A DNA stretch of 64,000 nt from Arabidopsis thaliana (Eukaryota; Streptophyta; Magnoliopsida; Brassicales; Brassicaceae), in assembly GCF_000001735.4 (NCBI RefSeq), contig NC_003075.7, forward strand, positions 8,805,001 through 8,869,000, in the 5' to 3' direction. The translations under genes and the position numbers were made by a program. The first letter of the stretch is position 1. Each line of letters starts with the position of its first letter. This document shows, one piece after another, positions 16,684-29,854 of the stretch. The notes under the pieces are model-generated. The model had not been told where the DNA came from. It saw only the letters and a program-made list of their open reading frames with translations, and did no database searches.

Positions 16684-17991
16684 ATGAACAAGACACAAAC
16701 ACAACAGAAACTTAACCAAAGACATATCTCTCTCTCCTCAAACCCACCTCTTGTCTCTATGGGATCGCAACTCTCAAACGCAATCGACGGTAAAGATAAC
16801 ACCAAAACCATCGGATCAGCGGATCCGGACCAGCTTATGGAGATCGAATCCTTGGAGAAGATCTTAAATTACAAGTTCAAAGACAAGAGTTTGTTGCTGA
16901 AAGCGTTCACAGACGCTAGTTACGTTGATGACAAGAGTGAATCGTACGAACTCCTAGAACTTTTAGGAGATTCGATCCTAAATATGGGTATAATCTATGA
17001 TTTTATTAAGCTCTACCCTAAAGAAGCACCTGGTCCGTTGACCAAGCTCCGAGCCGTCAACGTAGATACCGAGAAATTGGCACGGGTCGCTGTAAATCAC
17101 CAACTCTATAGCTATCTCCGTCATAAGAAACCCTTGCTTGAGGAGCAAGTAAGTTACATTCTTAAAAACCCTACTCAATTATCATCTTTGAAATCCCTAG
17201 TATTTAACCGTGTCAAATCTTATAAATTTTTATTTATTAATTACTTCGATCATGTCTTATTGCAATTTGGTTCATTATTAAAATCCATGGAAAATAAACT
17301 TTGTCAACCTTTTTTTCCCATTCTCTATATCACTTTCATCCACAATTTGTCTCAATGAATGTGTTAGTTTATTCCATAACCCATGGGCCTAATTAGAAAT
17401 TTACCAACAATAATCTTTAATAAAAACGTTTGTATTGGTTGTGTGTAATATGTGAATCAATATTATTATATGCAGATACTAGAATTTGTGGAAGCCATGG
17501 AAAAATATCCATTACATTCAAATGGTCTTTTAAAAGTTCCTAAAGTTCTAGCAGACATAGTAGAGTCTACCATTGGAGCTATCTTCATGGACTGCAACTC
17601 CACCGAGACCGTCTGGAAGGTAACTTACTATACATTTAGTTATAAATATCTAGCTACTAGACTAAGGCAATCGATTAATCCATGACTCTTTTGGTGTTGA
17701 AACCATTGTTGACAAAACCATTGTTGATAGGTGATAAAACCATTGTTGGAGCCAATAATACATTTAGACAAAATGAAGAGCCATCCAATGACAGAACTCA
17801 ATGAGATGTGTCAGAAGAGGAACTTGAAATTGACGTCCAAAGACACTTGGGAAGAAAATCAAACCTATTGTTTCCATATTGAGGATAAGTTTGTTGGATG
17901 TGGTCACCATCCTGTCAAGAAAGAAACTGCTCGTAATTTCGCTGCAAAAAATGCTATTGACAATTTTGCTAAATTTTTCGGAGACCTTTAG
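16684..17991 (+). CDS. RTL1: RNase III-like protein RTL1 (RNase III domain plus one dsRBD)
   Basis: Three exons (16684-17148, 17476-17619, 17731-17991) give 289 residues. The RNase III signature is ELLELLGDSIL at 89-99. The four metal-binding acidic residues of the family are all present (E92, D96, D182, E185), so the enzyme is expected to be catalytic. A double-stranded RNA-binding domain covers about 204-289. There is no helicase, PAZ or second RNase III domain, unlike Dicer-like proteins. RTL1 is known to cut double-stranded RNA before Dicer can use it, suppressing siRNA production, and to be induced by virus infection. The first ATG may lie at the transcription start; Met26 at 16759 is the alternative start and would leave both domains intact. 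Confidence 0.88.
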
Positions 17992-18821
17992 ATATATCGA
18001 AAAGAAAAAGAAAAATTATATTTTTATAAATTTTTACAGTATAAATTGTAATATCTTTCTGTTTTCTTTTTGTTAAAAAAAAAAAAGGCAAAAAGAAAAC
18101 ATAAAGAAATATGTACTGTCTTTGTATTTTAACCAGCTTGTATTCAAATTCATCATTTCATTTTTCTTATGAATGGTGCGAAAGACGTAAAAAAACGAAA
18201 AAGGAAAAAATAGAATGATGTGAATGAACCTAGCCAAATGTTATAAGCATATATAAGTGTTACTCGAGAACCATAGGATATCATTTGTAAATCTTGGTTA
18301 GAGACCCATATTACCTCTGATCATGGCATAGCACACAACAAAATAGTTTATTCATAAAAGTAAATATAGTTTATTCATAAAATACAAAGATTTCCAATCA
18401 CACAATGTAACAAGCACAAATAAGTATACTTTTACTTATAAGAAGACATCGGATGTACGTAGACAAACAAGTATCAAAGTATGTTCATAAAGGAAAACAA
18501 AGTTCGCATTCAACAAGGTGGGTTAATACCTTCACGCATGCACAAGTGATGGAAAGCAATACAAATACTCAGATCAACAAAATGACAACTTTTTCAGCAA
18601 GCAATACAAATATACAATATAAAAAATCTGGGGTTTCTTGGTTGGGCTTGAATTTGAGAAAGGCCCAGATCCTTCCAGATACTCTTTATTTGACTAATAA
18701 ATATCACAAAAACAATTTTCTCTTAAAGCTTTTCTTGAAGAACAAGAGAAATCAGAAGCTCTTTCCTTTGTTTTTTTTTTCTTTTTCTTCCACCAATCTA
18801 CAGATTTCGAATCATCAGAAA
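17992..18821. other. Spacer between RTL1 and the UFD1-like gene
   Basis: RTL1 3' UTR, then AT-rich DNA. Near 18,660 an AGGCCCA site II-like word begins the promoter of the next gene, followed by a T/C-rich leader at 18,760-18,800. The open frame upstream of MDFELRSA is leader sequence. No other gene is seen. Confidence 0.5.
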
Positions 18822-20949
18822 ATGGATTTCGAGCTTAGATCAGCGAAAGAGAAGCTTGAAAGAGAGCAGAGAGAGAGGAAGCAAAGAGCGAAACTGAAAC
18901 TCGAACGCGAGAAGAAATCAAAGGAAGCTGCGATTAAGCAACGCGAAGCCATTGAAGCTGCTCAAAGAGCTAGAAGACTTGACGCCATCGAAGCCCAGAT
19001 TAAGGTCCTCTATCTCTATTCTTACTGGGTTTTTAGAATTTGACAATTTTGCGTTTCTTCTGTATGGTAAATGCTCTCCTAGGTTTTTGGATTCCTCGTA
19101 AAATTGTGTAGGTTCTGCAATTGGGATTTTGATTTTGTAGAACAGTGTGATTCTAATCTAGTTCACCAGATTCGTATATGTATTACAAATGGGTATTGTT
19201 CATTTGGGGATTATTGTAGATTTTGATGCATATAACTTTGACATTGACCATCTTGCTTTGAAAGTTCATAGTTTGTTGTTAGTTTTGGTAGCTTGATGTG
19301 AAACTTATGGAGGGCTCTCTCTCTGATGATTTGTTATTGTCCTGTGTTTAGGCTGATCAACATATGCAAGAGAGTTTAGTATCTGGAGATGGAATAGTGT
19401 TTGAACGAGTCTTCCAAGCTGTTTCTTTTCAAGGAAATGGAGATAAGATTAAACTACCACCATCATGTTTTACTGAGTTGTCTGATCAAGGAGCTTTCGA
19501 TAAAGGTCCTTTGTATTTTGAGCTCTCTGTTGTTGACCATGCGGATAATAAAAAGACAACACATTCTGGTGTTCTTGAGTTTACTGCTGAAGATGGCACT
19601 ATTGGACTTCCTCCACATGTGTGGAGCAATTTGTTTTCAACGCATGATCCAATGGATGTTCCTTTGGTGGAAATTCGGTATATCCGATTGCCTAAAGGCA
19701 GTTACGCGAAGCTTCAACCTGATAACCTTGGTTTCTCGGATTTGCCTAACCATAAAGCAATACTTGAAACTATTCTTCGTCAACATGCTACACTTTCTTT
19801 AGACGATGTTCTCTTGGTTAATTATGGGCAGGTCTCTTACAAGCTTCAGGTTCTTGAGTTAAGACCTGCCACTAGCATTTCGGTTCTGGAGACTGACATT
19901 GAGGTTGATATTGTTAGTCCAGATATAGTTTCAGATCAACCGAATCAGCATGTGCTAAAGCCGCTTCAATATGGGAAATCTGAATCTGGAACAGTTGAGG
20001 AAGGTCGGTATGATTACTATAAGTTTGTGATTGACGAGGCTACTGTAGAAAAAGTAATGGCAGGAAGCGTCAAAGTTATTGTAAAGGTAGATGTGGAGAA
20101 AGTTGGAGCGGATACGGATCTCTATGTGTCAAAGCACCCGGTTCTATTTCCATCTCTTAATCAACACGAGTGGTCTTCACACGACGTGGGTTCAAAGACC
20201 TTGATCTTGGTATCAAAGGAGAGGGCTTTGAGCTCAGGGACTTACAGTATAGGTGTTTACGGCTTCAAAGGAACAGTCAAGTACCAGGTCTCAGTACTGG
20301 TCCAAGAAAGCATTGATGGAGCTAAGGTTGGGGAACGGGCTGTATCATCTTCGTCAGATGTTGATACAGTAGAATGTAGGAACTGTAAGCATTCAATTCC
20401 AAGCAGGAGTATCGCGTTGCACGAGGTGTACTGTAGCAGACACAACGTGGTTTGTAACCATCACGGGTGTGGAATCGTTCTCAGAGTCGAAGAGGCGAAA
20501 AACCATTTGCACTGTGAAAAATGCGGGAAAGCATTGCAGCCAACAGAGATGGAGAAACATTTAAAAGTTTTCCATGAACCACTCACTTGTGGCTGCGGAA
20601 TAGTACTTGAGAAAGAACAGATGGTGCGTATATAAAAATGGTTGCAATCATTGTTCGTTCTCATTACCTTGTTGTGCTAGAACTTGTAAATTAACATGAG
20701 ATTGTGATTCTGTTGCAGGTTCAACATCAAGGGAAAGATTGTCCTCTTCGCCTAATCGCGTGTAGATTCTGTGGAGATATGGTGGAAGCGGGTAACTCTG
20801 CAGCTGATACTAGAGACAGGATGAGAGGAATGTCTGAACATGAGAGTACTTGTGGTTCAAGAACTGCACCATGCGACTCATGTGGTCGATCTGTGATGCT
20901 CAAAGACATGGACATTCACCAGATTGCTGTTCATGGCAAGAGTAGCTGA
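18822..20949 (+). CDS. UFD1-domain protein with C-terminal zinc fingers (PRLI-interacting factor K)
   Basis: Three exons (18822-19004, 19352-20623, 20719-20949) give 561 residues. Residues 1-60 are a highly charged Glu/Lys/Arg helix, probably a coiled coil. A UFD1-like double-psi barrel follows at about 80-250 (FQAVSFQGNGDKIKLPPSCF; later LPPHVWSNL). A beta-rich middle region comes next. From about residue 375 to the end lie paired Cys/His motifs (CRNCKHSI, CEKCGKAL, CRFCGDMV, CDSCGRSV) typical of TRAF-type zinc fingers. UFD1 works with NPL4 and CDC48 in extracting ubiquitinated proteins; this larger plant relative is annotated as PRLI-interacting factor K. Its substrates are unknown to me. 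The start is the first ATG after the leader. Confidence 0.87.
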
Positions 20950-23213
20950 TTTCTGTATCCGGTTTCCACCAATTGTTATTGAAAACTGATTGTAATATTG
21001 AAAGTGTCAAATGTTTGAACAGAGAAGCATCGAACCATTTGTATTATTTATGACACCATTTGATTCTTCAAGTCACAATCCGAAATATTTTCACGTATGG
21101 ATTTAGTAGAGCCCAGAGACTTAAATTGTCCAACTTTTGACTTACCAAAAATGTCGACAATATATACAACGACCAAAAAAAAAAAAGACAATGATGCTTA
21201 ATGTGCAAGTATTATTACTGTGGGTCAGAAGTAGTCACGACAATGATTGAGAGTGATTGTTTAATAGAAAGGTTTTAGGAAAATAGAGACCAAGTTGCTT
21301 GGTGAGAGTTTCTTTATGTATGATTTCTATTTTCTCTCTAAGTCAACTTCTGTGGCTGAAAATAGAGTAAGGAGGAAGAGCTTTCGTACTTTGCAAGTTA
21401 CCAAAACAAGTTTTGAAACAAAAAAAAATTAAAATTGAAATAAATCCTTATATCACCAACAAATGTCCCTTCAAGTATTAGATTAACTTCTGACCACGCA
21501 TTATTTAGTACTAGCTATAACCATTATAATGCTAATTAATTTCTTGATTAATTCAAGTGGATCCAGATCTTTCTTCTTAAAAGCAGTAAAACGAATATCT
21601 AATTAATAATTATTTATATTCCCCTAACCTTTTATTATGGCTGGAAACATGTATTCAAAGAGCTAGTGATAGCTGAAAAGATATTCCACCGTTAACTTTA
21701 TTACCATCACTATTCACTAGTTCACTACAAAACATTAGTAGTGGTAGAAACATAATTAATGACATAGATGACATTAGTTTGAAGTTTATTCTTTGTTATG
21801 CAACTTAGAAAACACAAACGATGCAAATATTGGTTTGACAAATATCAACTCTATAATAATGAGTATAGTACCTATCATTTTAGCTTATGTTTATTTGTGG
21901 TACAAATATTTATGACGAGGGAGCAATAAAAAAGTTACAAGAAACAATTTTATTTGTATCATTAGTATTCACGAAAAACGAATCTACGTAATGTACACCA
22001 TATTCATAATGAACATATTCACCCATAAGGCCGTAACACACAAGATTACGATAGATAGATTTACTTATTGATCACGATGACGATCACAATGCAATGAACA
22101 TATCCGACAAGCTTGTTTCTATTTTATAAAATACAAAAAAAAAAACTTTGATAAGTTTTGGCAATAACCACGATATTAAAATACGGATAATGAAGATTGG
22201 ATCTAAATTTATATTTTTGGCAAGAGAGTAGATTCGGACCCACTTTCTTACAAACAAAAAAACTTCGTCACCTTTACAATTTTCAATTATCCACCCAAAA
22301 ACAAATAATTAAAAATGCCTTAAAAATTCAAAAATAGTGGTTGTGATATTTTTCAAACATGTTCACACTTGCTAAAAGAACTAATAAAGGTTTTTTTTTT
22401 TTGAAGTGTCCATCAACTTTATATTATCCACGTATTTTAAACACATTAGATTAGGAATCAAAAACACCAAAATAACCATAGCCACTAGTTGTTTACCCAC
22501 TGAACAAATCAAAAATTTCCAATATTTTTCTCTAGAAGGGAAATAAACGTTACCAGACAAAATCCAAAAAGCTCACTACCATCTACTATTGAGTTTTCTT
22601 GTCATCTTCTTTTTGGTCACGGTTTTAGTTTACTCTTGAGTCTCTTTCATAGTTTCATAGCAAGAGCATCTTATTATTTCTTTCTTTCTTTCTTTCATAG
22701 TTCACTGTAATAAACTTAGAAGGCTCACATTTTGCCAACTCCTCAACACTTTATTTTTCTCTTTTTTCTTCACGGATTTATAAACCAATAAATTTGCAGT
22801 AATCTTTTTAGTCGAATGATCTTTGAACATATTTCCTAAATACCCGGCAAGAAAAAATTCTGAATTTTTCTCATTAATTTCTCCAAAAATACAAACTTTT
22901 CTTCTTCCTCTGTTTCTTCTTCCTCCTCTGTTTCTTCTTCTTCTTCTGTTACTTACAAGAGCAATAAAGCTTTGTCTTTTAGCTTTTCTAGAAGGTATTT
23001 GAATTGAATCTGATCTTTTTTCTTTCTTCAGTGTTGTTTGTGACTGTGACATATAGTTCATGTTTCTTTTTGGATGCTCTCTGTGTCAAACAAAAAAACA
23101 GAGCAAGTTGAGATTTTTTGGAAATTTCCTACATCAACTTGCAAAGTCTGAATCTGTGTCTGTTGAATCTTTTTTTACAGGAAGAGTAGTAGTATCTTCT
23201 TTTTCACAGTCTC
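20950..23213. other. Long spacer and OSCA gene leader
   Basis: After the UFD1-like 3' UTR the DNA is AT-rich without coding potential to about 22,600. A (TTTC)n microsatellite lies at about 22,676-22,697. A strongly pyrimidine-rich TTCTTCCTC tract runs 22,895-22,950, typical of a 5' leader. An upstream ORF starting at 23060 overlaps the channel start codon. Confidence 0.5.
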
Positions 23214-26200
23214 ATGGCTACAATAAACGATATTGGAGTAGCAGCAGCAATCAATATAGTCACAGCATTTGCTTTTCTCTTAGCTTTTGCTATATTCAGG
23301 ATTCAACCAGTAAATGACAGAGTCTATTTCCCTAAATGGTATCTCAAGGGCTTAAGAAGTAGTTCTATACAAACTGGTGGCTTTGGTAGCAAATTCATCA
23401 ATTTGGACTTCAGGTCCTATATTCGTTTCCTCAATTGGATGCCTGAAGCACTTAAAATGCCAGAACCGGAACTCGTCGATCACGCTGGACTCGATTCTGT
23501 TGTCTACTTGAGGATCTACTTACTCGGGTATATATATATATACTGATCTATCCCCCAAGCCCTCTTCTTTTTTTTTTCTGGTTTAAGAGATTTGAGTTCT
23601 TAATGGATAATTTGCAGGCTCAAGATCTTTTTCCCTATAGCTTGTGTTGCTTTTACAACAATGGTTCCTGTTAATTGGACAAACAAAGGATTGGATCGGT
23701 TAAGGCATTCCAATATAAGTTTCAGTGATATTGATAAACTCTCTTTATCAAATATACCAAATGGGTCACCTAGGTAAGAGATACTTCTCCGAGTTTGGTG
23801 GCTTTTTCTTTGTTTCATTATGGTTACTTATTCACTGGATCCTCCTCCTCATCTTCTGTAGATTTTGGGTGCATTTGTGTATGGCTTATGCGATTACCTT
23901 CTGGACATGCTTTATCCTGAAAAGAGAGTACCAGAATATAGCTTTAATGAGACTACAGTTTCTTGCAAATGATCAAAGGAGACCTAACCAGTTCACTGTA
24001 ATGAAACTTTGCTACCTGTTGATGTTTTTTACTCTATGACAAAACCATTTCCCCATAGCTGAAACTTGTTGAACTGTCTTCATCTTAGGTACTGGTAAGA
24101 AACATTCCTGCAGATCCTCATGAATCAATATGTGAACTTGTTGAACATTTCTTCAAAGTCAATCATCCAGATCACTATCTCACTTTCCAGGTATAATCAT
24201 CTTTGGATTTTCTATTGTATACATCTCTGACTTGATTTCTGAGTTGATGATGGTTGATCTGCTTTTAACTCAGGCAGTCCACGATGCAACCAAACTCTCG
24301 GAATTGGTTCTGACGAGGAAACAAATGCAGAACCTGCTTGATTACAATATAAACAAACACATGAGGAATCTATCTAACAGGCCAGTAATAAAGGTAAAAC
24401 TCATATTTGCAAATCACATAAGCTTAACTTTCTCATTTGCTGTTTCTCTTAAGACTCATTTCAATGTCCATAAGTAGATGGGATTTCTTGGCTGCTGTGG
24501 TGAAGAAGCTGATGGAATCAAATATTACACGTCCGTCGTTGAGGGTCTAACAAGAGAAGTAAAGCATTTTAACTTCTCTACCCTATTGCTTTTATTCTCC
24601 AACCTCATTTGCAACATATTTAATCAAACTTTCTTTGGATGTTTCAGATATCTGAGGAGAAACAGAGGTTAAGGACCGGCACAAAGTCCATAGTGCCTGC
24701 AGCTTTTGTATCTTTCAAGAGCCGTTGGGGAGCAGCGGTTTGTGCTCAAACTCAACAGACAAGAAACCCAACAGAATGGCTAACTGAGTGGGCTGCAGAG
24801 CCACGTGACATCTACTATGACAATCTGGCATTGCCATATGTAGACCTTAAGATAAGGAGGCTCATAGTCGGCGTCGCATACTTCTTCCTCACCTTCTTCT
24901 TCATGATACCAATAGCATTTGTACAGTCACTCGCCAACATCGAAGGCATAGAGAAGGCTTTTCCTTTCTTGAAGCCCCTTATAGAAGTGTATGTCTCTGT
25001 CTATCTCAACATGTTCTGTCCCGCTGCCTAGTAGATAAAGTCTCTTACCATTTTTGGTCTTTGTGAACAGGAAATTGTTAAAGTCGATCATCCAAGGTTT
25101 CCTTCCCGGAATCGCCTTGAAGATCTTCCTCCTTTTCCTCCCAAGAATACTCATGCAGATGTCCAAATTTGAAGGTTTTGTCAGCACATCCTCATTAGAA
25201 AGAAGAGCTGCAACTAGATTCTACATGTTCCAATTCATCAATGTTTTCCTTGGAAGCATAGTCACCGGGACTGCGTTTCAACAGCTCAACAGTTTCCTTA
25301 ACCAGTCTGCAAACGAGTATGTTCTTTAGACCTTTCTTTGTCTGCATTTCACTGAGAGATATCATATCTTTCTGACTTTTTCATTTCTGCAGTATTCCAA
25401 AAACAATTGGTGTCTCGATTCCAATGAAAGCGACCTTCTTTATAACATACATAATGGTGGATGGATGGGCTGGTGTTGCTGGTGAGATATTGAGGTTGAA
25501 GCCACTCATAATCTATCATCTAAAGAACTCCTTCCTCGTGAGAACCGAAAAAGATAGGGAAGAAGCAACTGATCCTGGAACCATAGGATTCAACACTGGT
25601 GAGCCTCAAATACAACTCTACTTCCTTCTTGGTCTTGTTTACGCAGCAGTTAGCCCCATCCTTCTCCCTTTTATCCTCGTCTTCTTCGGCCTGGCTTTTG
25701 TAGTGTACCGTCATCAGGTGAAATAACTGAACCTTCCGCTTCCTTTTTCCTCCAAAGCTCGAGCATTGTTAAGTAACAATGAATGCTTTATTTGCAGGTT
25801 ATAAATGTGTATAACCAAAAGTATGAGAGCGCAGGGAAGTTCTGGCCTGACGTTCACAGGCGTGTTGTGACCGCATTGGTTGTTTCACAGCTGCTCTTGA
25901 TGGGTCTTCTAAGCACCAAACACGCTTCTAAGTCCACTCCTTTGCTGCTTGTGCTTCCGTTGCTGACCATCGGGTTCCACAAACACTGCAAAAACCGTTA
26001 CCAACCTGCCTTTGTCACATACCCGTTACAGGTCAGTTAATACAAAAAACAGAAATAACTGAAGATCTCTAGTAGCTATACGTAAAGCGTGTAAGCTAAC
26101 CTTTTTCTTGTTTCGAGCCAAAGCAGGAAGCCATGATCAAAGATACACTGGACCGTATACGTGAACCAAACTTAAACCTCAAAGCTTTCCTTCGAGACGC

Positions 26201-26354
26201 CTACGCCCACCCGGAGTTCAGGGTTGGAGAAGATCCAGAGCCCGAGGAGAAGCTGGAGTCTGATATGTCACCTCCGGATTTAGTGGCCACTAAGCGTTGG
26301 TCATGGAGGAACACTCCTTTGCCTAGCAAAGATAGCTGCCGTGAAATACCCTAA
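23214..26354 (+). CDS. OSCA/CSC1-type hyperosmolality- and tension-gated cation channel
   Basis: Eleven coding exons (23214-23527, 23618-23773, 23862-23997, 24089-24190, 24274-24393, 24478-24558, 24648-24988, 25071-25316, 25393-25717, 25798-26031, 26127-26354) give 760 residues in a closed frame. The N-terminus is a membrane segment (GVAAAINIVTAFAFLLAFAI). A cytosolic loop follows with VLVRNIPADPHES, the RRM-like PHM7 domain. The pore-bearing seven-helix DUF221 region runs from about residue 340 to 670 and includes MPKT-like IPKTIGVSIPMKATFF, MVDGWAGVAGEIL and GFNTGEPQIQLYFLLG. OSCA proteins form dimeric, mechanically gated Ca2+-permeable channels at the plasma membrane. The gene is probably OSCA1.6; that number is from memory and less certain than the family. 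Confidence 0.93.
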
Positions 26355-26581
26355 TCCTTGCTCTGTTCTACCTTTAACGGTGATTCTTTTATATTCTTAC
26401 ACAAGTTTTCCTCTCATTAGAAGAAATGTACATATATACGATTGTATTATATGCAAGAAAAAAAAATACCATTTGGAAAAGCATACGAGAAGTTTCTGTT
26501 AGAAGTGTATCATATGATTACAAAAAGCAGAAAAGATAATACTCAGGTCATGACTTCTATAAATCCTCAGGTCAATGCCAT

Positions 26582-26800
26582 CTAATGAAGTAAGTATGGT
26601 ACTCCTGCATGGCTGCATCCTGTAGCAATCATCCTTCTATGCAAATCTAGAGCAATGCCCATTTCGTCAGTCACACAAAGCATACAGATAACTAGATAAG
26701 TGTCCCATAGAGAGAAGAAACACCACTCTCTGAGACATTTTATCAAACACTTATAAATCACTTTCCCTTGAGAACACAAACCAGTCACCAAAATGTCAAC
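26582..26800 (-). pseudogene. Possible pentatricopeptide-repeat relic
   Basis: The minus strand reads DILVTGLCSQGKV, followed later by GIALDLHRRMIATGC and GVPYLL. These resemble the helix A (LI.GLC..GKV) and helix B (A..L...M...GC.P) segments of plant PPR repeats, in the right order and frame. The stretch between them does not fit the 35-residue period, and there is a stop straight after. If real it is a decayed fragment of a PPR gene. The similarity is by eye and short. Confidence 0.3.
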
Positions 26801-29770
26801 TTTTACAGATCAGATTCCATACCTCTTGGAATCTTAATAACATCACAAAGAACACAAAAATTCCAGAATCAAATTGCTTCAACCGAGGTTATCAGTCATA
26901 ATCGTCCTACAACAAATGAAAAGTTTTTACTTGATTATTACTATTTGTAACTTGTAAGCAAGCCCATATCAAAATTTGATTATGGGCCTCTGGCCTTTAA
27001 GAATATCCAAATATTATATCTTTAGTATTTTTGCATGGAGTTTTTGACGGATGGGGCAAAATACTGTGAGATCTTAGAGATGCTCCACCCGTTTGTAGAT
27101 TTTGTTCATAAAAAAATTAATCGATCGGTTTAAATATTATCTGACTCATATACCAGATATTCTATATTTAATAATATTTATATTTAAAAGATTTGATTAA
27201 GATTTAAAATTATGATTTTCCTATTATTTTTGTTTTTTTGAAAATATTTGAATAATTATATTATATATCAAATAAATGTGATTTGAATTTTTAAAAACAG
27301 ACATATATTATCTAATTGACAAAAAATGTGTTTGTAACGTTTCACATCGACTAAAATATTTAGATAATTGTTCAGAATCATATCATATAAAGAAGATCAA
27401 CATTAATAAACTAAATGAATTTTTTCTGGACTGATTTAGTCAACCCAACCAATTTCTCAAGAAATGATTGAAAACAAACGGAAACTATTTTCGCTAAAAA
27501 TCTAAAACGTGTAATAAGAATTGGGTTGTTGAAAAACTCAAACCAAAGAAAATTTTAAAAAACTACAACCATGCATATCTAGCCTTACTTATAAGCTTTT
27601 CAGTTTTTATTGAAGTATACTAAATGTTTTGATTGTTAGAAGAGATAGAACATGTACATATTGGACAATTTACTATCCACCGTTAGAACATTGCGTGAAC
27701 GACTCAGTCATAGTACTAGTCAGGTTTGTAGTTATAGACATATCAAGATTTCTGTCTAGTTCATGTCTATATCAAAGGTTGTGGTATCTCTGCATTCGAA
27801 GACTTATGTTTCTTTTTTTGTCCGTAAATTTTTAAGATTTATCTTTTCTTGATAGATATATATGTATCACAATGCATAGCAATATCGACGTGATTGGCCC
27901 AGAATCAAGTCTTATCTTTGGTTGTGTTCAATAATGTAAAGTCCCTTTATAAGCTGGTACAATATGATGGTGCAGTGTTTGGAACTATATTATAAAAGGA
28001 ATGATGACTCAGGGACCATGTAAAGCGTTAGTACAAATGTGTCGTTGAGACTTGAAACTTACTTGGGACCATAATTATGTTTCTTGGGTTTCTTTTTTTC
28101 AGTGCTAGTAAACTTTCTCATCAGTTTCTCTCTCGTTGATTACATTCTAAAAATTTCTCCATATATGCTCATAGTGAAAACGTAAATCATGTCTTCTGAG
28201 TCGTGAAAGCTGAAGTCGAAAGTGTTTTAGTTTAGGGTAATTTCTGAAATGGGCTTTGCTTCAGGTTGCTGGAGGTGGAATCCTAGGATATTTACATATT
28301 TGGAGAGAAGCAAAAGTTATAGCTTATAAGATTTTTGTCATTGTTATGATTTATCAATTCTTAAGTTGTACGTATAATTTATATTTGTCTTCGGTTAATA
28401 AGTTATTCTCATTGTTTAGAACTACAACTCTTTCTCACATTGCTCTGAACTGAATCGCCTAGAATTTGCTTCTTCTTGTTTCTTAAACGCTAAGTGGTAA
28501 CTAAACATTATTCATAGTGTCTGAGTATTATCAGTTAAACAAAAACATAAATAATCGTTTCATTTTTACCAAAAAAAGACCATTAATGGTTCTTAATTCC
28601 AAATTGTAAATACAAAATTTACACAAGTAATGTCATGCTTCTAAAGTCTAGGACTACTGCATGCTAAACTATTCGTTTTAAAATTTAAAATACATCAAAT
28701 GAAAGAAATTAGATTGAATAAAAAAATCAAATATAACCGAGCTTCCAGAGTTTCTCTAAGTAAATTGAGAACGCAAGCCATGACCAATCTGGTGAATATG
28801 AAAAAAACTCAAATATTTATCATTTACATACAATGCACACTAGATACATATGAAGATTTTAACTAGTTTAGTATAAGATAAAAAACACAATTTTCCATGA
28901 TTATTTCATTAAAAATCTTAAAATTTGCTAAAAACAATCCTGATACTTTGCATTATTATCATTCATATTACGTTGTTTTACTTTTCAAGGAACTGTTTTA
29001 TCTAAACATGTATAAGGTTATCAAATGATTAACGTCAAATCTGAAACAATAATGTAACCAATATGGAATTTCGCCATAACGTGGATACTTGGCAGTGGTT
29101 ACTTGGCTTTTCCTTTATTTTCTTTTGGACGGAAGCGGTGGTTACTTTGTCACACATTTAAAAAAACACGTGTTTCTCACTTTTTTCTATTCCCGTCACA
29201 AACAATTTTAAGAAAGATCGATCTATCGTGATCTTTCTATCAAACAAAAGAAAAAAGGTCTTCATAGTAACGCTACAACATCAAATATGTGGTTGCTCTG
29301 ACATCAGTCGGGAAAATAAGGATATGGCGCCATTGGCCACATCTATTGGGGTCCCAACTTCCTTTCACAAAAAAATTAAATTGGGTGTCCCAACTTTTAT
29401 CTTTGATATAGTGACATGAGTATCGGGAGCATTGGACAATGGATAAAATGAGAACTAAAAAAATTCTGGTTAATTTTTGATCATTGTTATTTAAAAGGTT
29501 ATTTTATCTATAATCTACCCATATTGATCAGTTTTATTTAAATTTGTTTAGCTACCGCTCCTCGAGAGAGATCCTCATCTTAAAAATGGAATATGGAAAT
29601 TACACACGACCCCAAAAGTATATTTTTTCTCTGGAGAATGCTATTTAGAGCTTTGACTATATGGTCTGAATTAGAAAGACGGGAAATAAAATCTGCTAAG
29701 TGATATAAGCTCTAAGTAGGCGATGTGTGATGGAGAACACCTTTTCTTTAACAGTCTTCATGTTTTACAG

Positions 29771-29854
29771 ATTCGCGAACTTCGAATATCCCTATACGGT
29801 CTGTCTAACCCTCGTGTGTCTTTTGAGTCCAAGATAAAGGCCATTATTGAGTAA
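29771..29854 (+). pseudogene. Isolated terminal-exon-like fragment
   Basis: Directly after a good acceptor (TGTTTTACAG) the frame reads IRELRISLYGLSNPRVSF and continues for nine more residues to a TAA, 27 codons in all, with protein-like composition that stands out from the AT-rich surroundings. No partner exon is visible upstream. I do not recognise the protein. It may be a captured or left-over last exon, or chance. Confidence 0.25.

Noticed and set aside
27344-27420. GTTTCACATCG plus TATAAAG words as a possible snRNA promoter
   Set aside because: The upstream-element match is poor, the spacing is wrong, and no known snRNA or snoRNA follows.
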